Below, one piece after another: positions 5,004 to 11,907 of a stretch of 11,907 nucleotides of DNA (the first letter of the stretch is position 1; every line of letters starts with the position of its first letter). Source of the DNA: Nanobdellota archaeon (GTDB taxonomy: Bacteria > Patescibacteriota > Minisyncoccia > UBA6257 > GWB1-50-10); assembly GCA_030695805.1 (NCBI GenBank), contig JAUYPG010000013.1, positions 1 to 11,907 of the forward strand, in the 5' to 3' direction. The notes below the pieces were generated by a model. The model was not told the DNA's origin and ran no database searches. It was given only the letters and a program-made list of their open reading frames with translations. The position numbers and the translations under genes are program-made.

Positions 5004-6353
5004 ATGGCAACATTACCTAAAATTAAGCTGCCGCGGAAGCCGACGTATATTAAGCTCGCGGAAGATCTAGATTTTTACGCGCTGTTTCAAAAAATAGAGC
5101 CACAATTTGATGTGTGTTTTATTTTTGAGTCCTTGGGAGAAGAAGCGCGACTCTCTCGTTATTCAATTATTGGTTTTGATCCATCCCATATAATCTCGGC
5201 AAGAGGAAATAATCTAATAATTGACGGCAAAAGTTATGCCGTCAAAAATCCCTACTTTGCCCTGCGAGACATTATGCCGCTTCAAACCATAGCGAGAAAC
5301 TATGCCGGAGGATTAATAGGTTATTTGAGTTATGACGCGGTAAATTATTTCGAACCTACGCTGAATATTAAAATTCATGACCTTTTTGATCAATTTATGT
5401 TTGGGGCATATACCGACGGATTAATTTTTGACAAGCTTACGAATGAACTTTTCTATTTCTATTACGACACTGACAGAAGCGGTATTTTAAAAAAAACTCT
5501 ACGTCTAAAGCTGAAAAAAATGCCTTTGCGAGTAGATTTTATTAAAGACGGCCTAACTAAAGATGAACACGCGGAAATCGTTGAAAAGGTAAAAAAGCAT
5601 ATTAGAGCAGGAAACACTTTTCAGTGCGAGGTGGGTTTTAAGACGGAATATGCTGTTCGCGGCGACGCGTTAAAGATATATGAAAGGTTAAGAGGCATAA
5701 ATCCCTCCCCTTTTATGTACTACGTTAAATTTAGAGACAAAAAGATTATTGGCGCCAGTCCTGAATTGCTCTTTTCGCTTTATAACGGAGAGATGACGTC
5801 AAAACCGACGGCCGGAACAACCCGAAGAGGCGCGAATAAAGAGGAAGACGAGAGACTTGCCCGAGCTCTTTTACACGACCCCAAAGAAATGGCGGAGCAT
5901 AATATGTTGGTAGATCTGCACAGAAACGACATGGGAAGAGTCGCAAAGTTTGGCACGGTGAAAATCAAGGACTTAATGACTATTACGAAATTCAGCCACG
6001 TTCAACACATCTCAAGTGAAATCGTCGGATTAATTCGTCCGGAAGAAGATATGTTTTCCGCTCTCGCAAGTAATTTCCCCATGGGAACGGTATGCGGCAC
6101 TCCAAAAGTGGAGACAATTAAAATCATCGACAGAAACGAGCCGGAAGCGCGAGGTCCGTACGGGGGCGGCGTCGGTCATTTTGGATTTAACGGAGATTGC
6201 TCTTTCGCGATCGCCTTGCGTTCGCTTTTTATGTCGGGTGAATACGCGTACGCTCAAACAAGCGGCGGTATTGTTTACGATTCGGTGCCGGAAAAAGAAT
6301 ACGAAGAAATCCAAAGAAAGCTTGCCGCAATAAAAAACGCCCTCGAAGCATGA
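5004..6353 (+). CDS. trpE: Anthranilate synthase component I
   Basis: With TrpG this makes anthranilate from chorismate and glutamine, the committed step to tryptophan. It has 449 residues, shorter than the roughly 520 of E. coli TrpE. The N-terminal domain has IFES (40-43) followed by RYSIIG, matching the LLES-type feedback-inhibition motif that marks TrpE rather than PabB. The chorismate-binding domain shows INPSPFMYY (232-240), GASPELL (250-256), KPTAGTTRRG (267-276), EHNMLVDLHRNDMGRV (298-313), HVQHISSEIVG (332-342), PMGTVCGTPK (359-368) and GPYGGGVGHFG (384-394). TFQCEVGFKT (205-214) differs from the common FQVVLSQR segment. The ATG follows the T-box terminator closely and lacks a clear Shine-Dalgarno site. 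It overlaps trpG by 4 bases. Confidence 0.96.
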   Translation: MATLPKIKLPRKPTYIKLAEDLDFYALFQKIEPQFDVCFIFESLGEEARLSRYSIIGFDPSHIISARGNNLIIDGKSYAVKNPYFALRDIMPLQTIARNYAGGLIGYLSYDAVNYFEPTLNIKIHDLFDQFMFGAYTDGLIFDKLTNELFYFYYDTDRSGILKKTLRLKLKKMPLRVDFIKDGLTKDEHAEIVEKVKKHIRAGNTFQCEVGFKTEYAVRGDALKIYERLRGINPSPFMYYVKFRDKKIIGASPELLFSLYNGEMTSKPTAGTTRRGANKEEDERLARALLHDPKEMAEHNMLVDLHRNDMGRVAKFGTVKIKDLMTITKFSHVQHISSEIVGLIRPEEDMFSALASNFPMGTVCGTPKVETIKIIDRNEPEARGPYGGGVGHFGFNGDCSFAIALRSLFMSGEYAYAQTSGGIVYDSVPEKEYEEIQRKLAAIKNALEA

Positions 6354-6964
6354 AAATTTTAATAATAGACAATTACGATTCTTTTACGTTCAATCTCTAT
6401 CAATGCGTCGGTGAGATTCTTCTTGATACGGGAGGAAAATTCAAACTGGACGTACTGCGGAATAACGACATTACCATTCAAGAAATTAAAAAAAGGCGAT
6501 ATGACAAGATTATTATTTCTCCCGGGCCGGGAGACCCCGGCAACCCATTGTATTTTGGCGTATGCGCGGACGTTCTTGTGCGTCTCGGCGCGAAGACTCC
6601 GATTCTTGGAGTATGTTTGGGAATGCAAGGCATGGCACATTGTTTTGGCGGGAAAGTGATTCGGGCAACGCGGCCGATGCACGGAAAGACAAGTGTCATA
6701 AAACATGATGGATCAGGAGTTTTTAGGGGTTTGCCGCAACATATGGAAGTTATGCGATATCACTCTCTTGTTGTGGAGAAAGCGACCGTGCCGGATTGTT
6801 TCAAAATTACCGCCCACACTCGCGACACGGAGGAGATTATGGGATTGAGGCACAAAACATATCCAATGGAAGGAGTCCAGTTCCACCCGGAGTCCTTTGC
6901 TACGGATTGCGGAAAATCATTATTGATGAATTTTGTAACACCATGGACACGACAAACATCTTAA
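6350..6964 (+). CDS. trpG: Anthranilate synthase component II, glutamine amidotransferase
   Basis: This subunit hydrolyses glutamine and channels ammonia to TrpE. At 204 residues it is a full single class I amidotransferase domain, not fused to TrpD. The catalytic triad is C89 in GVCLGMQ, H179 and E181 in QFHPES. The oxyanion region SPGPGDP (57-63) and the start MKILIIDNYDSFTFNL are typical of TrpG/PabA. The ATG overlaps the trpE TGA as ATGA, so the two subunits are probably translated in a coupled, equimolar way. The 3' end overlaps trpD by 22 bases. With no separate pabA in view it could also serve folate synthesis, which is an inference from how many bacteria share this subunit. Confidence 0.95.
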   Translation: MKILIIDNYDSFTFNLYQCVGEILLDTGGKFKLDVLRNNDITIQEIKKRRYDKIIISPGPGDPGNPLYFGVCADVLVRLGAKTPILGVCLGMQGMAHCFGGKVIRATRPMHGKTSVIKHDGSGVFRGLPQHMEVMRYHSLVVEKATVPDCFKITAHTRDTEEIMGLRHKTYPMEGVQFHPESFATDCGKSLLMNFVTPWTRQTS

Positions 6965-7956
6965 ATACATTAATAGAGAGAAAAAATTTAACAGCTGAAG
7001 AGGCGCGGCTATTTCTTAATGAAGTGGCAAAAGGCCTCATTACTCCCGCCCAAATCGGAGCCGCGCTGGTTGCTCTGCGAATGAAGGGAGAGTCCCCCGA
7101 CGAGATTGTCGGGTTTATTAACGCAATAAGAGAGAATATGGTTCGTGTTAATGCGAAAAACGCGATAGACGTATGCGGCACAGGAGGCGACGGGGGCGGA
7201 ACCTTCAATATTTCAACGGCAGTCGCGTTTGTTGTCGCGGGCGCAGGGGCAAAAGTCGTAAAACACGGAAACCGCGCCGCGAGCAGTAAATGCGGAAGCG
7301 CGGATGTACTGGAAAAATTAGGGGTACATTTTCATCTATCACTGGAGCAGGCGGAAGAAGTTTTCAACAATGCGGGCATGGTTTTTTTATTCGCTCCGCT
7401 TTTTCATCCAGCAATGAAAAATGTAGTGGCGGTAAGAAATGATCTGAAAATAAGAACGGTTTTTAATTTTCTCGGACCATTTGCGAATCCCGCGTCTCCC
7501 GAAAAACAACTTATCGGCGTGCCGAACGTGGAGATCGCTCAAACATTAGCGGATGTGGGCAAAAAATTGAATTACAAACATCTTCTTATCGTTACGAGTG
7601 AAGACGGCCTGGACGAACTAAGCACCTCTTCGAAAAGCGCGCTTTTTGAGATTACAAATAATTTCGTAAAGCAATCCAGCGTCGATCCGGCAAACTATGG
7701 CTTCAGAGCGGCCTCCAAAAAAGAGTTTTTGGGAGGTGACGCGGCACAAAACGCGAAAATCATAAAAGATATCCTCCGCGGAGCAATGGGGGCAAAACGG
7801 GATATAGTTGTTTTAAACAGCGCGTTTGCCTTATATGTCGCCGATGTTGTAACGGATATTAAAGAAGGTATAGAACTCGCGAAAAAATCAATTGACAGCG
7901 GAAAGGCTCAATCGGTTTTAGAAGCATTAGTGAAGGAGACGCGGAAATATATATGA
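6943..7956 (+). CDS. trpD: Anthranilate phosphoribosyltransferase
   Basis: This enzyme joins anthranilate to PRPP, giving phosphoribosyl-anthranilate. From the ATG at 6943 it has 337 residues, the normal size of the free enzyme. The PRPP and metal sites are intact: CGTGGDGGGTFNIST (78-92), KHGNRAASSKCGSAD (107-121), RTVFNFLGP (171-179) and DGLDELS (221-227), the second magnesium motif. The open frame runs upstream to 6796, but that part overlaps trpG in another frame and has no family resemblance, so 6943 is preferred. This is the only long junction overlap in the operon, 22 bases with trpG. The end overlaps trpF as ATGA. Confidence 0.96.
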   Translation: MDTTNILNTLIERKNLTAEEARLFLNEVAKGLITPAQIGAALVALRMKGESPDEIVGFINAIRENMVRVNAKNAIDVCGTGGDGGGTFNISTAVAFVVAGAGAKVVKHGNRAASSKCGSADVLEKLGVHFHLSLEQAEEVFNNAGMVFLFAPLFHPAMKNVVAVRNDLKIRTVFNFLGPFANPASPEKQLIGVPNVEIAQTLADVGKKLNYKHLLIVTSEDGLDELSTSSKSALFEITNNFVKQSSVDPANYGFRAASKKEFLGGDAAQNAKIIKDILRGAMGAKRDIVVLNSAFALYVADVVTDIKEGIELAKKSIDSGKAQSVLEALVKETRKYI

Positions 7957-8543
7957 ATGTGAAAATAAAAATTTGCGGCATACGAACATCGAAAGTTGCC
8001 TTTGCCGCGATAGATTCCGGAGCCGATTACCTTGGTTTTAATTTTGTGCCCGATTCTCGGCGCTTTATTGATCCCGTGTTTGCCGCGAAAATTATTGCTA
8101 TGATTAAAGACAAAGTACAAACCGTAGGCATATTCCAAAATGCCGACATGGCAACGGTCAGGGAGGTTGCGAAACAGCTTGATTTGGATTTCGTGCAACT
8201 CCATGGCCAAGAAAATTCAGAATATATTAAGCAAATACATTCTCGCGTGATTAAAGCCATCCACTCCCCCGCCGAAGCCCCTCTTTATTCCGTGGATTAT
8301 TTTCTTCTTGACCGGGTTCTGCAAGGAGAGGGCCGCATGGTTGACGCTCGCGAAGCAAGGGTGGTTGCCGATACGCGCCCCATTTTTCTTGCAGGCGGCT
8401 TAACGCCGTATAATGTGGCTCGCGCTGTCCGGAAAATCCAACCATTTGCCGTTGATGTCGCGAGCGGTATTGAGTCAGACGGCGTTCCAGACGTCCGGAA
8501 GATTAAAGAATTTATTAAGAATGCGAAAAAAGTATTTATATGA
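7953..8543 (+). CDS. trpF: Phosphoribosylanthranilate isomerase
   Basis: An Amadori rearrangement of PRA to CdRP, feeding TrpC. The 196-residue barrel has the catalytic cysteine C8 in KICGIR (6-11) and the catalytic aspartate D120 in FLLDRV. VQLHGQE (81-87), FLAGGLTP (145-152) and DVASGIE (168-174) are the standard substrate and phosphate loops. The segment after D120 (RVLQGEGRMVDAREA) departs from the more usual GGTGKTFDW form, but the glycine-rich turn remains. It is a free protein, with its partner trpC in the opposite operon. It overlaps both trpD and the next gene by ATGA, which suggests coupled translation from trp into aro genes. Confidence 0.95.
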   Translation: MNVKIKICGIRTSKVAFAAIDSGADYLGFNFVPDSRRFIDPVFAAKIIAMIKDKVQTVGIFQNADMATVREVAKQLDLDFVQLHGQENSEYIKQIHSRVIKAIHSPAEAPLYSVDYFLLDRVLQGEGRMVDAREARVVADTRPIFLAGGLTPYNVARAVRKIQPFAVDVASGIESDGVPDVRKIKEFIKNAKKVFI

Positions 8544-9301
8544 AAAAACAAATTATCATCGCCGGTCCTTGTGCCGCGGAGTCCGCTGAACAAATTCTCA
8601 CTTCCATCACAGAGGCCAAGAAGCGAAAGGTCAATTTTATGCGCATGTGCCTCTGGAAACCGAGAACAAAACCCGGCTTTGACGGTCTTGGCGAAAAAGG
8701 CATCAATTTTCTCATTCAAGCGGCAAAGGCAGGGATCAATCCGGCTACCGAAGTATTGGTGCCGGAACACGCAAGCATTGTCATGGAAACCCTCTTTCGG
8801 GCGGTTCCCGACGCTCAATTACTCTTATGGATCGGGTCACGCAATCAAAATCATTATGTACAAAGAGAAATCGCAAAGGTTGTTGCGAAGGACAAGCGCG
8901 TAACGCTTATGGTGAAAAATCAACCTTGGGCAAGCGAGGACCACTGGGAAGGTATTGTGAAACATGTCTTAGACGGCGGCATCAGTAAAGAGAGAGTTAT
9001 ACTCTGCCACAGAGGATTTGTCCCAAGCGATGCAAACCCTCATAACTACAAAAATGTGCCTGATTTTGAAATGACGAGGAAGATTAAGAAAAATACCGGA
9101 CTGCCCATGTTGCTTGACCCTTCGCATATCGGAGGGAGCGCTCGGAATGTTTTGCAAATTTCCGAAAACGCGCGAAAAGAAGATTTTGACGGATTGATTA
9201 TCGAGGTACACCCAAACCCAAAAACCGCGTTAACCGATGCGGAGCAACAATTGACATGGACGCAGTTTGACGAGGTGATCCGCGGATTTTACAACCCATG
9301 A
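8540..9301 (+). CDS. aroF: DAHP synthase, type I-beta
   Basis: Joins PEP and erythrose 4-phosphate to make DAHP, the first shikimate step. The 253 residues form only the catalytic barrel, without an N-terminal ferredoxin-like domain or a chorismate mutase domain. AGPCAAES (8-15), WKPRTKPGFDGLGEKG (39-54), ATEVL (69-73), LWIGSRNQNHYVQ (96-108), CHRGF (156-160), DPSHIGG (193-199), DGLIIEVHPNP (217-227) and LTDAEQQ (231-237) are present. Expected metal ligands are C11, H196, E222 and D233. LMVKNQPW replaces the usual LLKRG, which I recall as typical of the Bacteroidetes-type DAHP synthase/chorismate mutase group. With no regulatory domain seen, feedback control may be indirect, for example through the T-box. 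KDO8P synthase is a relative but fits less well. The symbol follows common naming. Confidence 0.92.
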   Translation: MKKQIIIAGPCAAESAEQILTSITEAKKRKVNFMRMCLWKPRTKPGFDGLGEKGINFLIQAAKAGINPATEVLVPEHASIVMETLFRAVPDAQLLLWIGSRNQNHYVQREIAKVVAKDKRVTLMVKNQPWASEDHWEGIVKHVLDGGISKERVILCHRGFVPSDANPHNYKNVPDFEMTRKIKKNTGLPMLLDPSHIGGSARNVLQISENARKEDFDGLIIEVHPNPKTALTDAEQQLTWTQFDEVIRGFYNP

Positions 9302-10368
9302 AAAATACCAGAAATATTTACAAAATGACGCGCACGGAAACCACCGATGTCGTTATTGGCCGTAATCTACTCTACAGTATCGGTGTCTTTCTGAAGCGCT
9401 ACAAGCACACCCGCTACATCCTGCTTTCTGATGAAACCACCAAAAAATTATACGCCAAGAATGTCATCGCTTCTCTGGAGCGTTTGGGTGTTCCGGTCCA
9501 TGTTTTTGTTCTCGCGGAAGGCGAGCACAACAAGAACATGGAAAACATCGTCAAAATTCTTCATTTTATGCTGAAAAACAATTTTGATAAAAAGAGTGCG
9601 GTTGTCGCTTTGGGAGGAGGAGTTATCGGCGATGTCGCGACAACGATTGCCGCCCTTTATCATCGCGGAATAGATTGCGTACAAGTCCCCTCAACCTTGC
9701 TCGCGCAGATTGATTCGGCCTACGGCGGGAAGGGCGCGGTGAATATTCATGAGTATAAAAACATGATCGGCGTAATTCACCATCCTGTCGCGGTAATAGT
9801 TGACATGAATCTTTTGAAATCGCTCCCGAGAGAGCAGATTCTGTCGGGATTGGGCGAAGTTTTAAAATATGCCATCATCCTCGATAAAAAACTATTTAAA
9901 AAGTTAGAAGGACTGAAAAAAATCGACGGCGAACTGGAGTCGATCGTGCGCTCCTGCGTCGGTTTAAAAATGAAGGCGATTATTCAGGACCCGCAAGACG
10001 TCAAAAACGCGCGCGTTGCGCTTAATTTCGGACACAGCTTGGGGCATGCCGTGGAGATTACAAGCCATCTCACCCATGGCGAAGCGGTCGCGATTGGTAT
10101 GACCTTCGCAATTAAAATAAGCCGTAAAATAAACATAATTTCAGAGGGCCAAGCAACGCGAGCGTTACGCCTTATAAAAAAATTCGGTTTGCCGCAAACA
10201 GTAAGCGGAATTAACATAAAAAAAGTGAGAAAAATAATGAAAAAAGATAAAAAAAACATCGGAGGCAGGACACGACTTGTGCTTCTTAAGGAAATCGGGG
10301 TGGTATCAGTTCAAGAAAACATAAGAGATGGGATTATAAACAAAGTGTTAAAAGAAATAATCACATGA
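9298..10368 (+). CDS. aroB: 3-dehydroquinate synthase
   Basis: An NAD- and metal-dependent enzyme converting DAHP to 3-dehydroquinate. It has 356 residues, the usual length. The NAD-binding GGGVIGD (106-112), PSTLLAQIDSAYGGKGAVN (131-149), GLGEVLKYA (184-192), NFGHSLGHAVE (243-253) and HGEAVAIGM (260-268) are present. The metal ligands are E187, H246 and H260. The C-terminal MKKDKKNIGGRTRLVLL segment is also typical. In GGKGAVN the residue after lysine is glycine where most relatives have threonine (GGKT). The start at 9298 overlaps the previous stop as ATGA. ATG 9325 is an internal alternative. The last third is notably rich in AAA lysine codons. Confidence 0.96.
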   Translation: MKNTRNIYKMTRTETTDVVIGRNLLYSIGVFLKRYKHTRYILLSDETTKKLYAKNVIASLERLGVPVHVFVLAEGEHNKNMENIVKILHFMLKNNFDKKSAVVALGGGVIGDVATTIAALYHRGIDCVQVPSTLLAQIDSAYGGKGAVNIHEYKNMIGVIHHPVAVIVDMNLLKSLPREQILSGLGEVLKYAIILDKKLFKKLEGLKKIDGELESIVRSCVGLKMKAIIQDPQDVKNARVALNFGHSLGHAVEITSHLTHGEAVAIGMTFAIKISRKINIISEGQATRALRLIKKFGLPQTVSGINIKKVRKIMKKDKKNIGGRTRLVLLKEIGVVSVQENIRDGIINKVLKEIIT

Positions 10369-10799
10369 AGCTCTTGATATTAAACGGTCCAAACCTCAAT
10401 TTGTTGAGTACGCGAGACAAAACTCAATATGGCGAAAAAACTCTTGAAGAGATTAATGAAGGGTTGCGAGAAATTGCCGCTCGGCACAACGTTGCCTTGG
10501 AATTTTATCAGTCAAATCACGAGGGCGATCTTATCGATAAAATACAGGAATTACGAGAAAAGATATCCGGCATTCTCGTAAATCCGGGAGCGCTTACGCA
10601 TTATGGGTATTCTTTGCGCGACGCCCTAGAAGACACGGCGTTGCCCGTTGTAGAAGTACATCTTTCAAACATCGAAGAAAGGGAAGAATTCAGAAAAATC
10701 GATGTTCTGACCGGCGTTGCGAAAGAACGTATTGTTGGGCTGAAGGAAAAAAGTTACGCGGTTGGCCTTGGGAAATTATTGGAGATTTTACGGCAATGA
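10365..10799 (+). CDS. aroQ: 3-dehydroquinate dehydratase, type II
   Basis: Removes water from 3-dehydroquinate to give 3-dehydroshikimate. At 144 residues it is the small type II, normally dodecameric, enzyme rather than type I AroD. NGPNLNLLSTR (7-17) and the lid with catalytic Y22 (QYG) are present, together with YQSNHEGDLIDKI (48-60), NPGALTHYGYSLRDAL (73-88), EVHLSN (97-102, catalytic H99) and the substrate-binding R110. S15 stands where glycine is more usual (LLGTR). It is joined to aroB and aroA by ATGA overlaps. The next pathway enzymes, shikimate dehydrogenase and kinase, are not here, because aroA follows directly. Confidence 0.96.
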   Translation: MKLLILNGPNLNLLSTRDKTQYGEKTLEEINEGLREIAARHNVALEFYQSNHEGDLIDKIQELREKISGILVNPGALTHYGYSLRDALEDTALPVVEVHLSNIEEREEFRKIDVLTGVAKERIVGLKEKSYAVGLGKLLEILRQ

Positions 10800-11907
10800 A
10801 AGTTGAACTCACCAAATCAAAAGTCCATGGAGCCGTAACCGCTCCGCCATCGAAAAGTGTGTCGCACAGGGCTATTATCGCGGCTGCGCTTTCTCACGGA
10901 ACATCAAAACTGACGAACGTACTCGTTGCGGACGACACAAAACGCACAATAAACGCATTAAGGCAATTCGGCGTTACTATCACGAAAAAAAACGCAACGC
11001 TCATTGTGCGCGGCAGCGGAGGAAAATTACAAAGATCCGGCGACGCGATAGAGTTAGGAAATTCCGGATCCTCGATGCGATTTTTGACCGCCGTTGCCGG
11101 ACTGGTTCGCGGGGTAACGGTATTTACGGGAGAACAGCGTCTTTGCGAAAGACCGATGCGAGATCTATTTGGCCCCTTAAAAAAAATGGGCGTAACCGCG
11201 AGACCGTTGCAAGGGGGCGGATGCCTTCCCCTTCGAGTTCTGGGGGGGACGATCAGGGGCGGAGAAATTCCGATTAATGGAAATATCAGTTCTCAATTCA
11301 TAAGCGCACTGTTACTTATCGCGCCGTTCGCGAAAAACACGACGACGATACTGACGCAAGATGTTCGCTCAAGGCCATATATCGAACTAACAATAAAAAT
11401 TATGAATGACTTTGGCGTCGCCGTAGCCAATAACAGCTGTCATTCATTTATTGTCCCGCCTACCCAGAAATACATCGCGAGAACGTATGAAGTTGAAGGC
11501 GACTACTCATCAAGTTCATATTTTTTTGCGCTTGCGGCAATTACGCGAAGCGCATTAACGGTAAAAAATCTCAATCCCGATTCAAAACAAGGCGATAAAT
11601 TCTTGTTAACGCTTTTACAGGGAATGGGGTGTGAGATCGACGGCAAAGAAGATGAGGTTACAATAAGCGGAACCAAAAAGCTTAGCGCGATCACAGCCGA
11701 CCTTGGGGATTATCCCGATATTGTTCAAAGCCTTGCCGTTGTCGCGGCTTTTGCCAAAGGCACAACGAAGATTACCAATATAGGGCACCTCAAGCACAAA
11801 GAAACGGATAGGATAGAAGCTACGGCCCACGAGTTAAAAAAGATGGGCGTGCGAGTAATCCACAACGATCATTCACTGGAGATAACGGGGGGGTGCCCGC
11901 ACGGAGC
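10796..11907 (+). CDS. aroA: EPSP synthase, cut by the window end
   Basis: Transfers enolpyruvyl from PEP to shikimate 3-phosphate. About 370 codons are present with no stop before the window ends, out of the 420-430 usual for the family. The ATG at 10796 overlaps the aroQ TGA as ATGA. Translation by hand shows PPSKSVSHRAIIAAAL near residues 17-32, carrying the conserved Lys, Ser and Arg. GNSGSSMRFL follows, then GEQRLCERPM, NGNISSQFISALL, EGDYSSSSYF and GDYPDIVQSLAVVAAFAKG with the catalytic aspartate. NIGHLKHKETDRI, the second PEP-binding region, comes near the end. The PD..P motif reads YPDIVQ, lacking the usual proline after it. Everything visible looks intact and functional. Confidence 0.95.
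   Translation, partial: MKVELTKSKVHGAVTAPPSKSVSHRAIIAAALSHGTSKLTNVLVADDTKRTINALRQFGVTITKKNATLIVRGSGGKLQRSGDAIELGNSGSSMRFLTAVAGLVRGVTVFTGEQRLCERPMRDLFGPLKKMGVTARPLQGGGCLPLRVLGGTIRGGEIPINGNISSQFISALLLIAPFAKNTTTILTQDVRSRPYIELTIKIMNDFGVAVANNSCHSFIVPPTQKYIARTYEVEGDYSSSSYFFALAAITRSALTVKNLNPDSKQGDKFLLTLLQGMGCEIDGKEDEVTISGTKKLSAITADLGDYPDIVQSLAVVAAFAKGTTKITNIGHLKHKETDRIEATAHELKKMGVRVIHNDHSLEITGGCPHG

Noticed and set aside
6796..6942. N-terminal extension of trpD by 49 codons
   Set aside because: It lies within trpG in another frame and does not resemble any TrpD. ATG 6943 gives the standard family length.
1..11907. TGA recoded as an amino acid, as in some CPR lineages
   Set aside because: TGA ends trpE, trpD, trpF, aroF, aroB and aroQ exactly at overlapping starts, so it works as a stop.
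1..11907. CRISPR array, tRNA or rRNA genes, insertion sequences
   Set aside because: Reading both strands showed no regularly spaced repeats, cloverleaf, rRNA segments or transposase motifs.

Overview
This window is bacterial. It carries tryptophan (trp) and shikimate/chorismate (aro) biosynthesis genes packed with almost no spacing, and each catalytic domain is a separate compact protein. TGA is a genuine stop here: most junctions on the right-hand operon are ATGA overlaps, so the genetic code is standard. The style fits a small-genome Candidate Phyla Radiation bacterium such as Parcubacteria: modest G+C, lysine-rich short enzymes, weak Shine-Dalgarno sites, and GC-rich hairpins with tiny loops between genes. 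That placement is an inference from style, not from a marker gene.

Layout. (1) Positions 1-28 are a perfect palindrome, probably the terminator of a gene outside the window. (2) 129-818 (+) is a GNAT-type acetyltransferase with a strong ribosome binding site and a hairpin behind it. It is richer in G+C than the rest and unrelated to the pathway. (3) 887-3693 (-) is trpC-trpB-trpA, read leftward, with overlapping trpB/trpA ends. (4) 3773-4021 (-) is a small unrecognised protein. (5) 4167-4460 (-) is a TrpR-family repressor. Its promoter contains a GTACTAGTAC palindrome closely resembling a trp operator half, and the start codon sits almost at the predicted transcription start. (6) 4530-4713 is a run of five stem-loops ending in a bidirectional terminator. 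(7) 4743-4992 holds a promoter and a T-box riboswitch, with an unmistakable antiterminator/terminator pair. (8) 5004-11907 (+) is trpE-trpG-trpD-trpF-aroF-aroB-aroQ-aroA, with seven consecutive overlapping junctions and aroA cut by the window end.

How it works together. The rightward operon makes chorismate (DAHP synthase, dehydroquinate synthase, dehydroquinase, EPSP synthase) and takes it through anthranilate and PRA to CdRP. The leftward operon finishes the job: TrpC makes indole-glycerol phosphate and TrpAB makes tryptophan. All seven trp enzymes are present. aroE, aroK and aroC are not in the window and could lie to the right. The regulation looks split. A T-box, whose acceptor-binding bulge fits a tRNA with discriminator G such as tRNA-Trp, controls the supply half. 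A TrpR-like repressor with an apparent autoregulatory operator sits beside the finishing half.

The most interesting points are the T-box in this genomic style with a non-classical Stem I, its pairing with a TrpR-like protein whose tryptophan-binding residues appear altered, and the array of stem-loops between the two divergent operons.
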